The notes below the pieces were generated by a model. The model was given only the letters and a program-made list of their open reading frames with translations. It made no database searches and was not told the origin of the DNA. A DNA stretch of 64,000 nt from Anseranas semipalmata (Eukaryota; Chordata; Aves; Anseriformes; Anseranatidae): assembly GCA_013399115.1 (NCBI GenBank), contig VXAA01001094.1, forward strand, positions 384,118 through 448,117, in the 5' to 3' direction. Positions 1-36,000 of the stretch are shown here, in pieces; position 1 is the first letter of the stretch, and the number at the start of each line of letters is the position of its first letter. Made by a program: the position numbers and the translations under genes.

Positions 1-958
1 TATGTTTATATAAAGTGTTTATGTTTTAAGCAATTTCTAATAGAAAATCAGAAGAAATAATGAACAATAAATCAAGTTCAGACTGTAACTAGATGTAGTC
101 GAGTAATACAAGAATGGGATGAGAAGTAGAATTTGCAAAGGGGGCCTGAAACGGAGAAAATGAAAATCCTCAGGCCTGAAGAAGGAGGGCTTTTGGTTTG
201 CACCTGTCTGAAACTCCATACCTGACAGCTTACCTGAGGAGGGTTGAGGCCAGTGAGGATGACTGCAGAAAGCAGAAGAGGTCACTGCTTCTCAGCTCTC
301 TCAGGCTCAAATAAGCTCCCTCAAAAGGAAGGGGAGCCCAGTGTTTGGTTAGCTTTAACCCTTGAGATAAATGCCGTGTTGATCTTACTCTGATCACAAG
401 GAAGTCTGACAGCTAAAGCACAAACCTGGGAGCCAGAAAGCAGCAACTTTTAGGACCGTTAGGGAACTGTTTGACCTTGTGCTAACACTTAATTCTGTCT
501 TTGCTTTTATATTTTGCCTTAAAGCAAAATGAAGCTAATTGTCTCCTCTGTTGGAAGAGGGGTGTGAGGCTTATGGAAATGCTATAAAGATCATGGAGAT
601 CCACAGGTGGAAAAGGCTGGGGGAGGCCACAGCTTCAGAGTTATTGCAAGTTGTTTTAAAAAGGAGCAAAAAAACATACTCATATTTCACCTGTCAAAGC
701 TGGCTTTTCTTTAAAAAAAAAAAAAAATTGAAATCCCAAAGGCATAAGCCAGTGAAGATGAGCATTCATCTTTTCCAAGTACTGTGTTTGAAGGGCTTTA
801 GCTGCATAAGCTTTCCTGGCACTTGCCAAGACTGTGTTTGGAGAATAAATATGATTTCTGTTTTCTTGAAGGAACAGGTGGCAGCATGTGGAGACCTTTT
901 GTTGTTAAATTTTAGTCATGGTTCCTTTTTTTCTTGTCTTCCCTCTCCCCATCCGCAG
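1..958 (+). other. BMP6: 3' end of BMP6 intron 1
   Basis: No coding exon seen. It contains an A-run near 713-727 and ends in the pyrimidine-rich tract and CAG acceptor of exon 2. Open frames crossing this stretch are off-frame relative to the exon. Confidence 0.85.
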
Positions 959-24175
<23,217 letters not shown>

Positions 24176-24256
24176 CAAACAGTCTTCACATGGACTCTGT
24201 GATTCTACCATGAACTTCCATACTACCTTCCATGCTTTCATGAACTACCTGACCTT

Positions 24257-24270
24257 GGGGGGGGGGGGGG
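24257..24270 (+). repeat. G14 homopolymer in BMP6 3' UTR
   Basis: Fourteen consecutive G on the sense strand, starting about 81 bases after the BMP6 stop codon. Such a run could form a G-quadruplex in RNA or DNA; that is inference. Confidence 0.9.
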
Positions 24271-24355
24271 AAGGTTGATGAAACAGCTTTCAAAACACCA
24301 TTTATGTGCCTTGTGCGAGGAAGGGGTTTGGGGAACTGCACGCTGTGGCATGAGC

Positions 24356-24395
24356 AAACAGCTGGAATTCTTAAAACCCAAACAGCTGGAATTCT
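24356..24395 (+). repeat. Tandem-like 16-base direct repeat
   Basis: The word AAACAGCTGGAATTCT occurs at 24356-24371 and again at 24380-24395, with 8 bases between copies, inside the BMP6 3' UTR. Confidence 0.85.
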
Positions 24396-25384
24396 ACGCA
24401 GCAGTGGCCGCTCAGCTCTGCAGAGCTGGGGCTCGCAAAGCAGCAACGTGCCTGCACACACGCTTTACTTGGCTGGGATGGTCTTAATCTCGCATAGCAG
24501 CAGCTTGGCCTTATCAGTTGCTTGGATGTGTGCTGCGGTTTTACCAGATGGACACCCAACACCCAAAACAGTGAGTTTTCTTGGGGCGGGGAGGGAAGGG
24601 GAGTGATAGGGATGCTAAAGAAAGCATTGTTAGTACATCAGACTTAGGGCATACATCATGTACAAGATAATATGAAATTCCTAAGGCTAGGAATTGCCTT
24701 TTGTCTAGAAGGACCAGTTACTCCACCTATACTGTTAGTCTCCTCCTGAAACCTTTCATGATAATACACATCTTAAATTGTGCCAAAGCAAGTGTTTCAG
24801 GTCCCTTGGTTTCTAAGCGCAGTTTAAATCTGATGCTGCAAGCGTAAGATGGCTTGGCTGCACCCTGCGTTAGAAATACTAGCATGAACTTGGACCCTGG
24901 CTGGTCCTTCCAGTTCAGTATTTGACTGGGCAGTTTAACTTCATACACTTGTTCTTATGCAACTTCCTTCCACTCCCCAAGTGGAGCTGCCTCATCTACT
25001 ACCACTTGCCCAGGAAGGAAGTCAGGACACTTCTCCAGCTGTAATGCAGATGTAGGGGCCATTCATTCTCTAGCTGGACAATTTATTTACAGGAAGAAAG
25101 AATGTCAGCAATTTACTTATTCAAGTATTTGGCCAACCTTTCCCCTTCCACGCACGCAACTAACAAACTGGTATAAAGGATAGATTCACACGGTAGCCAC
25201 AGTTTGTCTAGCAGAAGCTAATAGCAAATTGTTTTGATCAATATTAAACTTGTATTAAATGCACTTACCTCTGATTCTTGCATTTAAAAGGCTTCTTGTA
25301 AATACAAGCTATAATTTATTGCACTTGTCACTGTATATTCATTGTGCTGTATCATTTATAGAAAGACTGCTTTTTTAAAAAGTT

Positions 25385-25390
25385 TTTATT
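25385..25390 (-). terminator. Candidate distal TXNDC5 poly(A) signal
   Basis: TTTATT on the + strand reads AATAAA on the - strand, in CTAAATAAAAAC, about 1.56 kb past the TXNDC5 stop. A second AATAAA on - lies at 25320-25315. Confidence 0.4.
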
Positions 25391-25484
25391 TAGAAAAATC
25401 TCAGTGTAAACAATTGTACCACTTCGATTTTATACAAGAAACTCATGAGATTGTGCTTCCCTAGAAAGTTGTTAAAAACGTGAT

Positions 25485-25490
25485 AATAAA
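25485..25490 (+). terminator. Candidate BMP6 poly(A) signal AATAAA
   Basis: Canonical hexamer within GTGATAATAAAGGC, about 1.3 kb after the BMP6 stop codon. The position is plausible for the UTR end; transcript data are needed to fix it. Confidence 0.6.
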
Positions 25491-26845
25491 GGCTTCCTTT
25501 AAGGCAGAAGTATATACAATGATCTAATACATCTGCCAGTACAACACTTAGCTTTCATTGTGGATTTTTCACCCTTACACATTTTTAGATTGAACAGAAC
25601 CAAAGGTTCTTGACAGACAGTAAAGTGAAGTACCAGGAGCAATTCACTGATTTAAAAGTTCATTACCGTTTTCTGTTCATTACTGAAAAAAAAATCTACT
25701 ACTCCATATGATGGACAAAAATCAGCATTTTGACAGGTCAGTCAAATTAGCCTGTAGTCATACTCATTCCATGAGTTTCTATGCACTCAGGATGGCAGAA
25801 TTCAGTCCTTGGTTTCCTGCTGTCATTGTATTGTGACAGTATCTGCAGTGTACATTCTTTGGCTTTCAGTTATGTCTAACATGGAGCATCTTTTATGCAC
25901 CAAAGAATAGATCCATATTATAATCCAAGGCAACAGAGAGTGCATAGGCCTAACATTCAAACTTCTCAACACTTACAGCTTGGAAAAAGGTTAAGGCTCA
26001 AGAAGAGTGGGGAACTATTTTAGACTACTGCAGAACAGCTGAATGGAAAACTTAAACATTGTACTACTTGATGTTCTCAAAGTGCTCTGAATAAGGAGCA
26101 GGTCAGCACAAAGTCTGGATTCAGGTGAGGGTAGGAAACGCATGTCATCAGCTCTGAGGTCTAACTGATCATTTAATATTAATGGAGTAGCTATAATAGC
26201 GCCTTTTCACTTTGGCTCTCTATAAGTAGAGCATAGTTACTCCTCTGGAGCTGGACAGAAGCAGCCTACAAAAAAATCCACCTGACGTACACTATGGCAT
26301 CAGTAATGTTCAGGCACATGTTACAGTACCATTACTTTCATTATGGCTAGACCTCCCACGCTGAGAGGATTAACAGGAAACAACCAGCTCATGGTGGCCT
26401 GGTATCTTCCAAAGGTGTGTGTGTTTTCAACCTCCCATGACTTTCCATTTCTTAACCAGCAGCTATATTAAGACAAACAGGTTATAAGTACAGTTGTAGA
26501 GACAGAAGTTATTTAACACAGCTGCAGCTTTTGCCTTTCTAGCAATGGGGTGCAGTTTGTAAGGATTACTTTTTAACCAAATCCAACCCAAAGACAAAAA
26601 TATTCTACTGGTGTCCTTAATTTGGTTTTCTTAATGTATTTTAGTCTCAAAGGAAACCATTTACACTTCATTGCGGGAATGCAGAAATGCAGCAATACTA
26701 CCAATACTGAAAATATTCTCAGTTTGCACAGTAACTACTTGTTAGTTTGCCTTCACAAGCAGGGTAGCATGTCTTTAACACACACACAGAGGGAAGATAC
26801 CAATGTTTAGTACATTCAATTTCCTAAAAACAAACAAAAAAAAGT

Positions 26846-26862
26846 CCCCCCCCCCCCCCCCC
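26846..26862. repeat. C17/G17 homopolymer
   Basis: Seventeen C on the + strand, so G17 in a TXNDC5 transcript, beginning 84 bases after its stop codon. Confidence 0.9.
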
Positions 26863-26946
26863 AATGTACTATTTAAAAATTAGCAATGACTTAAATCCCT
26901 CAACTACTGTACAAAGACAGCCAGGGATAGAGCATCCAGACTTTTA

Positions 26947-27069
26947 TTACAATTCATCCCTTGCCTGACGCAAAACAAAGCTATGCAGTGATTCAAGATC
27001 TCTCGTTCCATTGTGTTCACTGACTTTCTTTCCACCTCGGAAAAGCAGAAGTGTAGGATAACCGCGTAC
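26947..27069 (-). CDS. TXNDC5: TXNDC5 exon 10 (C-terminus, RDEL, stop)
   Basis: Acceptor CTTTTGAAG. The frame encodes 40 residues, starting [20 protein letters not shown] and ending [10 protein letters not shown], then TAA (26949-26947), directly followed by a second TAA. RDEL is a functional KDEL variant in other ER proteins; human TXNDC5 ends KDEL as I recall. An NGT glycosylation sequon is coded by 27012-27004. Confidence 0.95.
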   Translation of the reverse strand, partial: VRGYPTLLLFRGGKKVSEHNGTRDLESLHSFVLRQARDEL

Positions 27070-30000
27070 CTTCAAAAGACACACACAAGAAAGAAACTTA
27101 TTACTAATTTCCAGACTTACTGGTATTTATCTGACTCTGAAAAGCCACCAAACTACTCTAAACCAATAACCCACATTAATTAAAAACAAAATAAATAAAT
27201 AAATAACACCAGAACTTTCACCGTCAACCTGCAACTTCTAAGAATTTGTAAGTGGGAAAATACACAGTCCTCTAGGCTCGTCCATCAGCAACTGTAAAGC
27301 CAACTCCAGCATTGTCTTCAACTGTTTGGCTACCAGTGCCAAAAGCCATCTTTTTTTCTAGGAACGGAACTTTTCAATGGCTACCACAAGACTGCTTTGG
27401 TGGTTTCAGAGGGTGGGTTCTTAAATTAGGGACTCCTTCACCTTCATCCAATAGTGACCAAGTCTGAGCAAACTACCCAGGAAAGAAATAGTGTCACCAG
27501 GTGTTGTTCCAAGAACACGGTTGCGCTGTCACCAAGCACCCACAACACAGCAGCCATCTAGGCTGCATGCTGGAGCCTCTAACATTTGGTACACAATACT
27601 ATCCAATTCATTTCAGCTCTTTCACACTTACAGAAAATCTGTTGCAGACGTTACGTTCCACAGTGCAGTCTACTTCTGCTATTTTGACATCAGTCAAACC
27701 TGGAAATTGCTCCTTGGCGAGGTTCTCCCAAGTTGGAGCCAAGTTCTTACAGTGACCACACCTAGAAACAAAGAGAGAGATTTGTTTAGCAGATACACCT
27801 TCCCGGTTATCTCTACTGTCTTACTGCAATATCTGTAAGTTTAACTAGCTGCCTTTCCTATTCCCGAATGATTTAGGCCTCCAACTCCCTTGCACTATTA
27901 TGTCAGTAAATGAGCTAAGAAAACAAAAGTGAGTAATTTCATGCAAGTTCAGCACTGAAGTAGTTTCTGGCCTTCGTTTGTCTCTTCTGGAATGGTATTC
28001 TGGATGTCAGCACATTAACATTTTACTCTACAGAGGAATATGAAACCAAATAAAGATGAGCACAGAGAATACTTAGATGAAAATTAAGATCACATAGAAA
28101 CGACTGTGTTTTAAATAAGGTATAGAATGCTTGCAGTACAAATTTTTTCAAACAATGAATTAATTAATAATAGTTTTTCAGGTAGTATATGCCAGTTAGG
28201 TTTAAGCTACATAGCCTGAGTTTAATTATGTAAACGAGATTTTAATTTCCCTACTGAATTTCCTCCAGTTCCTAATTGCCTCCTTGAGCAATGTAGCACC
28301 TCCTCATGCTGGAAATTCAATTTTAATAGCCGCATTTCTCAACACAGATTCTCTTTTTAAGGGACATACTAGTAGTTTAATGCACTTTTCCACTTACAAG
28401 GTATAAACTTTCTGGGAAGAACTTTACTTTGAAGTTTAACCACTACCACTGAACTTTCAGGTAGAGCCACAATGGAGTTGTGTGGTAGTCAATAAGCTTC
28501 ACTTAGCAGACGGAAAAAAGTATCAGACCCTATTCTGAATTGCATTACATTATTCCAGTGATATCATCAATAACACCAAAAAAGCCTATTTCTACTTTAT
28601 TCCCTTATGTTCAGGAGTAAGCGAATATATTCCCTCTACAGTAACATGAGAATGTGGTCCACAGAGTACATACAGTGAAACACTAGTGTCAATAGAGAAA
28701 ATGATACTGTAAAATGGCAGAAATTACACTAAAGTATTAATTTTGTTTATATTTTGAACTTGGCCAAGCCAAGTTCATAACTTGAACTTCTTACTGCCTT
28801 CAAGAAGAATTCCCAAAGTGCTTTAGACTTTAAGGCTGCATTGCTCATTCTATTCTAACCCAGCTGCACCTTAATTGGGTAATTAGAACAGCCCCATAAT
28901 CACCCCGAGGCTAGATCAGGGCATTTACAAAAAATAATGAAAGATGTCTCTGCTAAAGTTTTCTTATTACAAGCCTGTGTATATTTAAACTACCTTGTTA
29001 TGAAAGCATTTCTGACCATGCACAAAACTACTAGAACAGGATGATTTTTATGCTTACTATGCAAGTTAACATTAATATTTATCCAAAACTAACTGAAGGA
29101 CAGAACTAGCAAGCAACATAATAGTGTTTGCTGAGCCCAACATAAGTTAATCCACTTGGAAGAGAAAAAGGTCATTTATATGCAGTACACTGTAACTGTA
29201 TACATAAGCATGACTTTGAGAGCTAAAACTAGGATACCAGCTACATAAATATAAGAAGTATTTTCCTAAATAGTGGCTTTCTGAACACTGCAGCCAGGGA
29301 GAACATACTGGTTAAGAACTTGATTCTTCACAACGCATCCTGAACCACACCATTGCTCAGCCTGCCATTTGTGGGATCCAGCAACACCCCATTAGAATCT
29401 CACAAGAGGAGAAGATGGTTAAATTGCCACACTATTAAGAAAAATTAACTAAAAAGGGAGCATTTACCTTTATCTCAAACTTCTACCAGAAGATTCTCAG
29501 ATGATGAACTACATCTGCCAACAAGCTCTGGGTTCAGAAATCAAACCAGCATCTTTCTGCTTTGCGCACAGGTATAAATGGAATTTAACAACCAGTTCCG
29601 CTGGTGGCACAGAAACAATTTCAATCCCCCATAGTGCACAGAAAGGATAAAGGAAGTGAAGGAAGAGCAGTAAGCATGAAGGGTTGGGGGCGGTTGTGGG
29701 ATACTTTCCCACATCCAAAAGCAGATCTTTCAGACATAAAAGAGCATTGAAGTGGCCTTCAAGCAGCAAATGATGCTGCAGTAAAAGGGAAACAACACTG
29801 GAGAAGACTGCGTCATTCGGATTATGTAAAAATGAAACTTCTCCTGATACTTCTTGCCTACAGTCAGAAATACAGTCATGCCTACTGGCAAAGTTAAGAA
29901 GCAGTATTTTGATATTCCTGAGTACATTTAAAAATGGGTTGCATTTGCCTGTGTTGCTTTGTAATAGCGATCTTCTACCACCACAAACAAAAGATCTTTC

Positions 30001-33000
30001 TATATCGTTAAAGTCCTGCCCTCATGGGATGGCTAGTGATGAAATCAGAGGTGCTAAAATTCAGCTTAATTTTCTTTTATCCCCCTACACTAGGCTTCTT
30101 TTATTGGCTAGAAGAGCAGGCAATGGATGAGAAAGATGGCAAACAAATTTGCTGAAATTCAATGAGGCACAAATAAGATGAAGTCTATAAACCTGAGAGA
30201 GGAACTTAAAACTTTCTTTTTGTCTCAGAAAGGGAATAGTCACAAAAAGGGGGAAAATATTTGTTCTGTGAGTTTGTAATACCAGCGTCTTATCCCAGCT
30301 TGGGTCCCAGGCTCTGCTGGATATACCAGTAATGGCAGAGGGCAGATAGGACATTACTTTTTTCCCTAGTGCTTTCCTCACAGTGTCTACACCTACACCG
30401 TCTGCATCAGTCATTTCTACTGTGGGTTGCTGTAAGAATATATTAGATGGAACATACTCTTAATAACAACTCAAAATTGTCACTTGTACAAAAATTATTA
30501 TTATTTTTTTTAATCAGTTATTTCAAGAGTAACAGCCCATTATCAATAGTTCTACAGTCTGTACCAATTTCCAGGTGCTAACTAATGCTTCCAAAAGAGG
30601 TTGGTTGTGGCAGGAGAGGTCCCAAAGGCTAGCATGTTCTCCTTTCCAACTGACACTGCTGATAGGCTCACTTCAGCTGACCCTAATCAAGGCATAGAAG
30701 CATGCTAAGCCTGTGAAAAAAGCTTCACTGACATTAGCTGGAGGTTGACACAGTAAAGCTTCTCTGTCAGCCTTTCCACAGAGAGGAATCCCAAGAAAGC
30801 TAAAAGAGACCGAGCATTTTTGCTGTAACTCTTGCACATTGTTCAGTTAATTCACATTTCAGATCCAGACAACAAATACAGTAGCTGAAAAATAGGTACA
30901 AACTTCTTACCATGGAGCATAGAATTTTATAAAGGTGATTCCCCTAGCAATGGTTGCATCGAAGTCTTTTTCGGACAGAGAGAGTACTGCAGCCTGCTAA
31001 AATAAATAGATAAATAAAGTCAAAACTTTTTGTATGTACAACACTGGTCGAATGAGCTACCTGAGAGGGAAACTCAAACTGGGAAAGATAATATTATTGA
31101 TTATATAAACCAGATTAAAAGCAGCATACCTCACACTTATCCCTTAGCTGCTTTCCTCCCTTAGAGAGATGTAGAGCAATACATATTTCACTGTGAATCT
31201 CATCCATATTTGGAGAAACAAAACATGAGTATTTCCAGGGGATTTTGCCTGTAGCCAAACTTACAGCTGTTGGAAACAATCACCTTCATACACTGTCATG
31301 CAAGCATTTCAAAGGAACAATGCTAAGAAGAGTTGGCATAAAGTCTGTAACGGCCACTGGAGAGTTAATGTAGTGAGGTATTTAGGCACACTGGTGATGT
31401 CTTGACAGATGTTCTCCCTCTGCAATATATCCCTGTGTTGCACACACAGAGAAGGCTGTTACCAGAAACACGTATTTGCCTGCCAAGGGAACATCAGCAC
31501 ACCATACTCACATGGACGCCACGAAGTTGTTACTCCTGATAACATCAGGAGCAATGGGATGGGAGTGAAGGGAGGATAGCACATTGCTTAAAGACAGTCC
31601 CATAGATTGTGTGACAGCACAGAACCATAACAAACTTCATTTCTGTGTGACACTTTTACGGATGGGAGGGATTCAAAATAAATAAATAAATGAGTGAATC
31701 TCATGCCTATAAAGGCTTCAAATTCACATGAAAGCAAAACAAAAAACACGAGTGTGACTGACAGGATTATCAATTCTACTTTTAACCCAGTAAGAGTTTT
31801 ATGAAGAGAAGCCAAAAGGAAACTTGAAATTACAAATTAAAGGTACTGAATAAACTTTTACTGTAAATGACTGTTAGTGACTGTTAGTTCATCAAATTAA
31901 GTTTTCCATTAAGTTGAAGTGGCATTGCCTCTAAATTATTAAATGAAATAATTACAAAACATTAAACAAATAAAAAATGACAGTAAATATGTATTCCTCT
32001 ATTCTGAATTTCCTAAATGGATATCTTAAACAGATGTTCCAAACATCATTTACAATCTAAGATACCAAATCTGTAAAACCCGTAAATAATGTCCTCCCCA
32101 TGATCCACATAGTGAAACACATTTTAAAGATCTGTAGATTACTATCAGAATAGCACTGTGAACTATATAGCCACAAAAATAATTTAATATTAGACATCTC
32201 CATTTTAGCTTGATTTCTTAGGAAAATATAGCTTATGCAACCACTTAAGCTGCACGTCTGTCGGTCACCCTGCCTTAATACATCTGGATCATTTTTGAGA
32301 AATTTTAGTGAAGTGGTGCAATCAAGGCGTAAGTGGGAATTTGCATCACATGTGGTTTATGTTATTTCTCTACAAATAGAAAGACGACTAATTACTTTCT
32401 GCATTGTACTAACACCAGCTTGTTAATGTCTTCCAAATATGAAGTCAATTTAAAAAAAAATTTTTTTGAGGGACGTGAAAATTGCAAAACTAACATCACT
32501 TTTTGTAAGCCACCTTACGTAAGATGAGTAACCCAAAGGGAAAAAGTCAAATGGGAACGGTAATATTCTCTTGCGAGAAGCTGAGTATAAACTGTATTTA
32601 TGTTAATAATATGGAGACTTTTTAATTATATAAGTTCATTCTACATCACAAGGGAGTGTAAGTCACCATCCTTATTTTTCTGGGCAGAATTGTGTTTTCC
32701 ATGTTTGATAACAAGCTATGCTTTAACACGATCCCTAATCTTTCAACCTTGTCAATTCTACGTTCAGCTGCAAGAGAAATGGCAGATGAAATGCAGAAGT
32801 GATTAAAAAAAGACAGAAAATTACGTGACATGAAGTACAACTGTGCAAAGGTAATAAAGTTATTCCTGACAATTCCTTGGCAACATTCATAACCCCTGTA
32901 GCTCCTACAACCAGGATTAGGATAAGTCTCCAAACCTGAGGAGTTTTATTGCCACAGGACACGTTACCCTGACACATCTAGATGAGTCTTCATTGTCTTT

Positions 33001-36000
33001 GCTCGTTTGTTGTTTCTGCAGATAGTCTGCAAGAATGGGACCGTGACTTTTTTTAGTGGCTCGGTGCTGTCTCCTCAGGTTCAAGTGAGAATCTTGCAAG
33101 TGACATTCGTCTCCATAGCAACAAAGTATGCTGTCACACAGACTGAGGTGCCAGCAGTTCAGCACACCAAAAAAGAGCACATTTATGCCACTCTGTCTAA
33201 ACCACTTACTGCAACCATAAAAAAGGAGGCAGATATTTTTTACGTGCTCCAATTCATCAGGTTAGTCAAAGTATCACTAAGATTTATGGTCTGATTCCAG
33301 TCATTAATTGCTTCTTAAAAAAGTAGGAAAATATTCGGTACGGCTTACATCTAGAAATTGTCAATCTAACAGAGTGAGAAACACAGGGAAGACTTGAAGA
33401 GGCTGCTGAAACAGTTAGAACACTTTTAATACAGTTGCAGAGTGCAGGAACACCTACCTCAGCCTGGGGGGGTTCTGCGGGTGGCTGTGGGGCTTCTGTG
33501 GGTTTACTTGCTGGTGGTTCTTTCCCAGAGCTCTGGAGTTGGGAATCCACATACTCCTTCAAGGAATCAAAGTCTCTCTTCCCTTTGTACTGGTCACCCT
33601 ACAATTATCAAATAGTTTGTGAAAGTAAGTGTGTATGTGTAGTTAATCTAGCAAATAATTATCAGAAAAACATAAGATTGCCAAGTGTAAACATATTCAT
33701 AATATGATTAACTAGTCTTTAAACCTCTGCATAGCATTCTACTTGCTCCAGGTCTTCAGGATTTGCCATAGATTCTGCTGTACCAAAAGGGAATAATCTA
33801 AAATTTCTTTTAGGAGGAAGGTATTTTAGAAATGAGCATCTAGAAGCAAATTTCAGAAACTTCTCCACTTTGATCTTTATCTCTCACTCTAGCCAGCATT
33901 CTCAATGTTTTATTTTTGTGAACCTAAAGCTACTGCAAGCAATAATAAAACACCAATTGCTATTTGGTGTTGGTCTCTGTTACCACAAGAGCCCCGTCCA
34001 ATTTGTGGGTCTACATCACAAAGGAATTAATTTAAGATCATGCAAGAAGCCTGTACCTGCTTGTTCATATCCATTTCAGCAGGGCAGGGTCAATGCCAAT
34101 TCATTCCTCCCAGGGCTTCTGCTACCTCTAACCAACACGAATGTTGTGATGCCAGATTTCAGTTATGACAAAGGGGATGATGGTATTATGAACAATGCTG
34201 GATGGCTAAACCAGTCCTCCTCCTCCCCCTCCTTACTGAGCAGCACAATAGTGGCTAAAGAGATTTCCAGGAATCTCTGCGTCACATTATTGGAAAGTTG
34301 TTGGACTTGTTTTTGTGGTTTTTTACTTTTAAATATATTGTATCAGCCCATGAAGGAACATGTGATTCTGATGGCAGTATGTCACCAGGGAACACGAACA
34401 CTGCCAATGGAGGAAAAAGCTTGATGTCAACAGAAATATATTGTTCAGACTAACAGCTGAGGTTCATCTTGACCAAATATAACAGCAGTGATCTGACTTC
34501 TTCTTTCACTGCACCCTTGATTCAATAAGTCAGACCAACTTAAACTTCAGTAACTACAAAGGGTCCAAAAAATTTATCTGGCTTGTTAAGAAAAAACACG
34601 GCTAACTTTTCTACATTGAGATAATAGCTCTGGCAAGGTATCATGCCTTTTGTGGCTATTTGAAAAATAAAAATAAAAATATGAAAGCTGGAAAGTCATT
34701 CTGGAGTAACAGCAGAACATTTCCTGTTCTTCAGACTCAATTTATATACAGACTAAAGTACAACTAACTGAAAATGCCTCTAACCTTGGATATGCCACCT
34801 TGTCTAATTTGAGCACTCTCTGTTACATATGATAAGTAACAGTACTATTTATAATATGGCTCTTCACTGCTGTTCAAGTATGCAGTATTTATAAATATTT
34901 TACTTCCCCATAACTTCAGAATATTATATTTCTTTGAATTTCTACAAGGAAAAATGTCAACTGGGTGCACAGCACTCTCACTCACAGTGTCATATGAAGT
35001 ATTCAAATTTATAGGAAGGAAAGCTTGCATTTTCAGACATCACTCATTAGATAGGCACCACTTACAGACGAGAACCAATACATACTGTGAAAATTGCATA
35101 ATTTTTTATTATTTCTTTCATCTATGTCTTTGTGTTCCATAGGAGGTAGAGTATTAAGATAAAGTAAACCCTGAATTCTCTCACGTAGTAGCCTCTCACA
35201 AAATATCACTTGGAGCTACTGCTTTCAGATTTATGAACACCATACAAGTTATTTGCAGAGCACAAAGACCAAAAAGCTCTAACTTTTATCTGTGGATTAA
35301 ATATACCTCTTCCAGTACCAGTCTGAACCTCCAGCATCTCCTGTGTCACAAGTGTCACAATATGACCACTTGATCTCTTTTTTTTTCCCAGGATGTAAGC
35401 ATAGTCCAAGTATTATTCGGCAATAACGGTCTGATCTTTTGCTGAGCTTGCAGACTCACCTTTTCACCATTCCTAAACCAGAGGAGTGTGGGATAGCCAC
35501 GAACTTGGTTGTCAGAGCAGACCTCATAATGCTGGGTACAATCAACCTATATTTTGATAAAAATATATAAAACATTCAGTGTATAAAATAAACACAATTA
35601 AACATTATAGTCTTCTTTATGTTTAAAAATCTCAAAAAAATACATGAACAGCTTGACAAAAGCTGATGCCAAGTACTGTCTTGAGAACAGCTACGTCTGC
35701 ATTCCAAATAACGGTTTGGTTACATAATTGGGAGGCTGTGTGTGTGTGTTTGCTTTTATTTCAGGAGGGATCAGGGAGGGAGGTATGGATAGAAACGAGT
35801 AGAAACAGTAGCAAGGACTAATGGAAACAAAATGAAATATTCCAGTTAAAACAAGTACTTGCAATTCTCTGAATAAAATCACTGCATAGACAATGAAACA
35901 CAAGACGCTAATGTGACAGAGCTTTAAAGTGAAGATTTATTGGCTCATCCATTTTGTAAAAGTAAGACTACTCTTTGAAATCAGAGGACGTGTCAACAGC

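Larger units (their letters stand above)
24176..25510 (+). other. BMP6: BMP6 3' UTR
   Basis: Non-coding sequence after the BMP6 stop, AT-rich in its second half. It includes a G14 run at 24257-24270 and a 16-base direct repeat at 24356-24371 and 24380-24395. The likely end is about 20 bases past the AATAAA at 25485-25490. The exact cleavage site is inferred, and earlier sites are possible. Confidence 0.65.
25385..26946 (-). other. TXNDC5: Probable TXNDC5 3' UTR and convergent interval
   Basis: The - strand sequence after the TXNDC5 stop contains a G17 run (C17 at 26846-26862 on +) 84 bases past the stop and no recognised gene. The distal end is inferred from AATAAA words at 25390-25385 and 25320-25315 on the - strand and from a remembered human 3' UTR of roughly 1.5 kb. 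A shorter UTR ending at the AATAAA at the stop codon would be unusual but cannot be excluded. Confidence 0.5.

Noticed and set aside
33870..34424. 184-codon + strand frame in TXNDC5 intron 6
   Set aside because: No recognisable domain, antisense to the gene, and AT-rich; treated as chance.
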